18,970 bases of DNA from Stramenopiles sp. TOSAG23-6 (lineage: Eukaryota > Sar). The translations under genes were made by a program, and so were the position numbers. The stretch is from NCBI GenBank assembly GCA_900128565.1, contig LT636057.1, positions 1 to 18,970 of the forward strand, written 5' to 3'. Every line of letters begins with the position of its first letter. Within the stretch, counting starts at the first letter, position 1. The notes under the pieces were generated by a model. It ran no database searches. It saw only the letters and a program-made list of their open reading frames with translations, and was not told the DNA's origin. This document shows, one piece after another, positions 16,763-18,970 of this stretch.

Positions 16763-18781
16763 ATGGATTATAAAGACCTTGTGGAAGGTGATGGAGAAGT
16801 TGTTAAAAGGGGTGATTTAGTGGAAGTTGATGCGGTTGGCGTAATTCTTGCAAAAGGAGAAACTTGTGATGCCAATTCAGCAGGAAAAAAAAGTCTAGGT
16901 AGTACATTCTGGTCCACTCGCCAACCAGGTAAAACTTGCTTTAAATATCGAGTAGGTGTAAACTCTGTCATTAGAGGATGGGATACTGGTATTATAGGAA
17001 CAAAATTGGGGGGTATACGTCGTTTGCGTATTCCTCCAAATATGGCTTACGGGGAAATAGGGTATCCAACTTGGTCAATACCACCTAAAGCATCACTCGA
17101 ATACACAATCGAAATACTTTCTATCAATGGAAAAAGATCAATTTCAAATACAAAAANATTCGATTGGTCAGATATAGATTCATTAGTTGGTCAATTTGAT
17201 CGTAATAATACGATACCAAAAACAGATATTCAAATTGGTTCTATTGTGAAAATACTATCAAGTACCCCTACTTCGAAGAATGAAGATGAAAGAACAGCTG
17301 AGAAACTGGCAAGAGTAAAATCTATAGATTTAGATGCATTAATGGTATGCGTTGTATATATTAATAATAATGGGGAAACATGTAGTGATGAAGATGAGGA
17401 AGAATGGTTATTTGAAGATTGCCTTCAAGTAGTTTTAGACGAAAAACAGGAAACCTCTAAAAAGAAATTAGATTCTTCAAACTCGACAATAAAAACAAAT
17501 GATACAATGAAACATGAAACATCCAAAAACAAATTAGACACTCTTTCAAAATCGATAATAAAACCAAATAATAAAACAAAACAAAAACAAAAGCAAATCT
17601 GTAATTTGTGTGGTGAAGAAGCCAAAACTAAGCCATTAAGAAAATGTTCAGGTTGTGGTTTGGTATACTATTGCTCTGTTCAGCATCAAAAGAAAGATTG
17701 GAAATTTCACAAACCTATGTGTTTAATTGAACAAAAGCGAAATGGAAAAAAGATAAAAAGAAAACATAATCAAAATTTGAATAAAAACATGTCATGTAGT
17801 GATACACAAAGATTGTATGAAAGCCAAATGACAGGAACATTTCGCTGGCCTGCAGGTACAAAATTTACACCTCTCCCAATTACATTTGACCATGCCTTGG
17901 CATTGAAATGTATTAAACAAAAGGGTGCAGGATGGGGACAATTTTGTAATGTACGTTTTATGCAATCGCAAAAGACGGACGGAAAATTGATACTGGAACC
18001 ATCCCTCATTGATGGAATAAGTTTCCCTATCACATTCCTGTATGCTATTACTCTCGATGAAGTTAAAAATGAATCACCAATAGTATCTGGAGCGTTGATA
18101 AATATTGCTGTTGTTGGTGCATCGGCAAAAACTGAAGAAAGAATTCTGCGAGAAACTAATTATTGGGAGGAAATTGGTCGAATTTTACCTTGTCAATTTA
18201 GGATAGTTTTTGTAGGGCTCGAAATTTTATGTGAGGGTGTATTTGATCACTCGAAACGTCATTTTAGTAGCAATAGAAAGTCTAAAGATTCATGTCATGA
18301 TACAAACAACATATCCTTTTCGACTTTTAAGGGAAGTTTGATTAATTTCCTTTCAAAAGAGAAAGAGTGTGGGAACTTTGATGATCCTGACTCATCGCAC
18401 ATTGTGATTGGTTTTAATACAGGTCTAGGAAGTGGTAATTCTGAGTTAATGGCTTCTTGGTTAGATGATCTTAATATGTTAATGGATAAAGATATTTTAA
18501 GTATCTTTACTTGCGCAAATCAACATGCAGATCTCTTTGGTGAAATCAATGTTATGAATATAATTGACGCAAACATAATTGCAAAACCGAGAAGGAATGC
18601 TTTCTCAGCATGTTCTGCTTACCATGCTCCAGGACAGCGCGAAAAAGCTAGTTGTGCAAATAGTTTTGTGTATGCCATTAAAGGTAGGAAAGGAGCAGGA
18701 ATAATAAGTGAGATGGAAATGAAACGACAACGTTACTCTGTAGCATTACTAGCAAAAGAAGTAAAAAAGAAATGGTCATAA
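16763..18781 (+). CDS. FKBP-type prolyl isomerase fused to MYND zinc finger and MSS51-like C-terminal domain
   Basis: 672 residues from ATG 16763, the first in-frame ATG; the open frame reaches 16661 only through TTG. Residues about 10-125 are an FKBP domain: VGVNSVIRGWDTGIIGTKLG, RRLRIPPNMAYGEIGYP, IPPKASLEYTIEIL. The active-site Trp and AYG Tyr are present, but the usual FD pair is CD. Residues about 145-225 (IGSIVKILSS ... EEEWLFEDCLQVV) look like a small beta-barrel of unknown type, followed by a lysine/asparagine-rich linker. A MYND finger spans C280-C320: C280, C283, C295, C298, C304, H308 (usually Cys), H316, C320. The C-terminal 300 residues resemble the MSS51/ZMYND17-type domain (FRWPAGTKFTPLPITFDHAL, FNTGLGSGNSELMASW). 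It probably folds or scaffolds partner proteins; substrates are unknown. One N (17157). Confidence 0.88.
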   Translation: MDYKDLVEGDGEVVKRGDLVEVDAVGVILAKGETCDANSAGKKSLGSTFWSTRQPGKTCFKYRVGVNSVIRGWDTGIIGTKLGGIRRLRIPPNMAYGEIGYPTWSIPPKASLEYTIEILSINGKRSISNTKXFDWSDIDSLVGQFDRNNTIPKTDIQIGSIVKILSSTPTSKNEDERTAEKLARVKSIDLDALMVCVVYINNNGETCSDEDEEEWLFEDCLQVVLDEKQETSKKKLDSSNSTIKTNDTMKHETSKNKLDTLSKSIIKPNNKTKQKQKQICNLCGEEAKTKPLRKCSGCGLVYYCSVQHQKKDWKFHKPMCLIEQKRNGKKIKRKHNQNLNKNMSCSDTQRLYESQMTGTFRWPAGTKFTPLPITFDHALALKCIKQKGAGWGQFCNVRFMQSQKTDGKLILEPSLIDGISFPITFLYAITLDEVKNESPIVSGALINIAVVGASAKTEERILRETNYWEEIGRILPCQFRIVFVGLEILCEGVFDHSKRHFSSNRKSKDSCHDTNNISFSTFKGSLINFLSKEKECGNFDDPDSSHIVIGFNTGLGSGNSELMASWLDDLNMLMDKDILSIFTCANQHADLFGEINVMNIIDANIIAKPRRNAFSACSAYHAPGQREKASCANSFVYAIKGRKGAGIISEMEMKRQRYSVALLAKEVKKKWS

Positions 18782-18922
18782 TTTAATTATGGTTTAATAA
18801 CTGTATTATATAACACATTGATTAAATAAATATTATATAGGTCGTCATGGTAGTATTCAATGAATACAATAAAAAGAGACAACTCCAACGAAAACTAGTT
18901 AAAAAAACTTTTAAAAAATAGC
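18782..18922. other. 3' flank of the FKBP-MYND gene
   Basis: AT-rich; AATAAA at about 18825-18830 is a plausible poly(A) signal. Nothing else is recognised. Confidence 0.4.
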
Positions 18923-18961
18923 TCAGCAAGCAGGCTTCCAAACGGGTCCCCCACGATCGTA
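18923..18961 (-). CDS. possible last exon of a minus-strand gene (edge, partial)
   Basis: The final 48 bases are much richer in GC than the flank. On the minus strand, after CTAG, they read YDRGGPVWKPAC then TGA (18925-18923). CTAG could be a 3' splice site. The gene would converge with the FKBP-MYND gene. The evidence is only composition and a short plausible frame. Confidence 0.2.
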   Translation of the reverse strand, partial: YDRGGPVWKPAC

Positions 18962-18970
18962 CTAGCTGCT

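Noticed and set aside
18919-18970. tRNA-like TAGCTCAGC string near the right edge
   Set aside because: No acceptor pairing, anticodon arm or GGTTCGA-type B box could be found in the remaining bases.

Overview
The window is nuclear DNA from an AT-rich microbial eukaryote. The genes use the standard genetic code, and some are interrupted by short introns. Intergenic gaps are about 60-420 bp, with convergent and divergent gene pairs. A marine stramenopile-like protist is my best guess: the animal-type Na+-pumping P-type ATPase has a greatly enlarged M7-M8 loop, which I recall from the raphidophyte alga Heterosigma, and U-box/Sel1 and MYND/MSS51 proteins are common in that group. The lineage is inference. 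Four isolated Ns (3734, 10523, 12374, 17157) look like ambiguous consensus bases.

Layout. 1-849 (+): last exons of an unrecognised gene. 1133-2923 (-): U-box/coiled-coil/Sel1-repeat protein. 3256-4770 (+): five-exon STN1-like telomere protein. 4828-7308 (-) and 7694-8959 (+): divergent pair of unrecognised secreted Cys-containing proteins. 9380-10711 (+): membrane-anchored EF-hand inorganic pyrophosphatase. 11046-16429 (-): three-exon type IIC (Na+/K+-type) P-type ATPase of about 1714 residues. 16763-18781 (+): FKBP-MYND-MSS51-like fusion. A possible terminal exon of another minus-strand gene lies at the right edge.

The most striking feature is a family of near-identical 91-101 nt introns (introner-like elements). 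Full copies sit at 360-452, 618-718, 3670-3763, 4125-4215 and 4558-4658, with a more diverged one on the minus strand of the ATPase gene at 14905-14995 and a partial one at 1-54. They begin GTACGTTTT, carry an internal GTACCTAAC-like branch-point motif, and end in a pyrimidine-rich tract plus ACAATACAT. Reading-frame joins, and protein conservation at two of them, place the 3' boundary right after ...CAT (AAT in the ATPase copy). The introns therefore appear to end in AT rather than AG. A conventional GTAAGT...CAG intron (16182-16329) in the same ATPase gene and a GT...AG intron (3904-4001) in the STN1 gene show that normal splicing operates alongside. No transcript data were available; all boundaries come from frame and homology.

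The genes do not form one pathway. The ATPase (Na+ export) and the pyrophosphatase (PPi hydrolysis, possibly in a Ca2+-rich acidic compartment) fit a saltwater protist. STN1 is for telomere replication, and the U-box and FKBP-MYND proteins are for protein turnover and folding.
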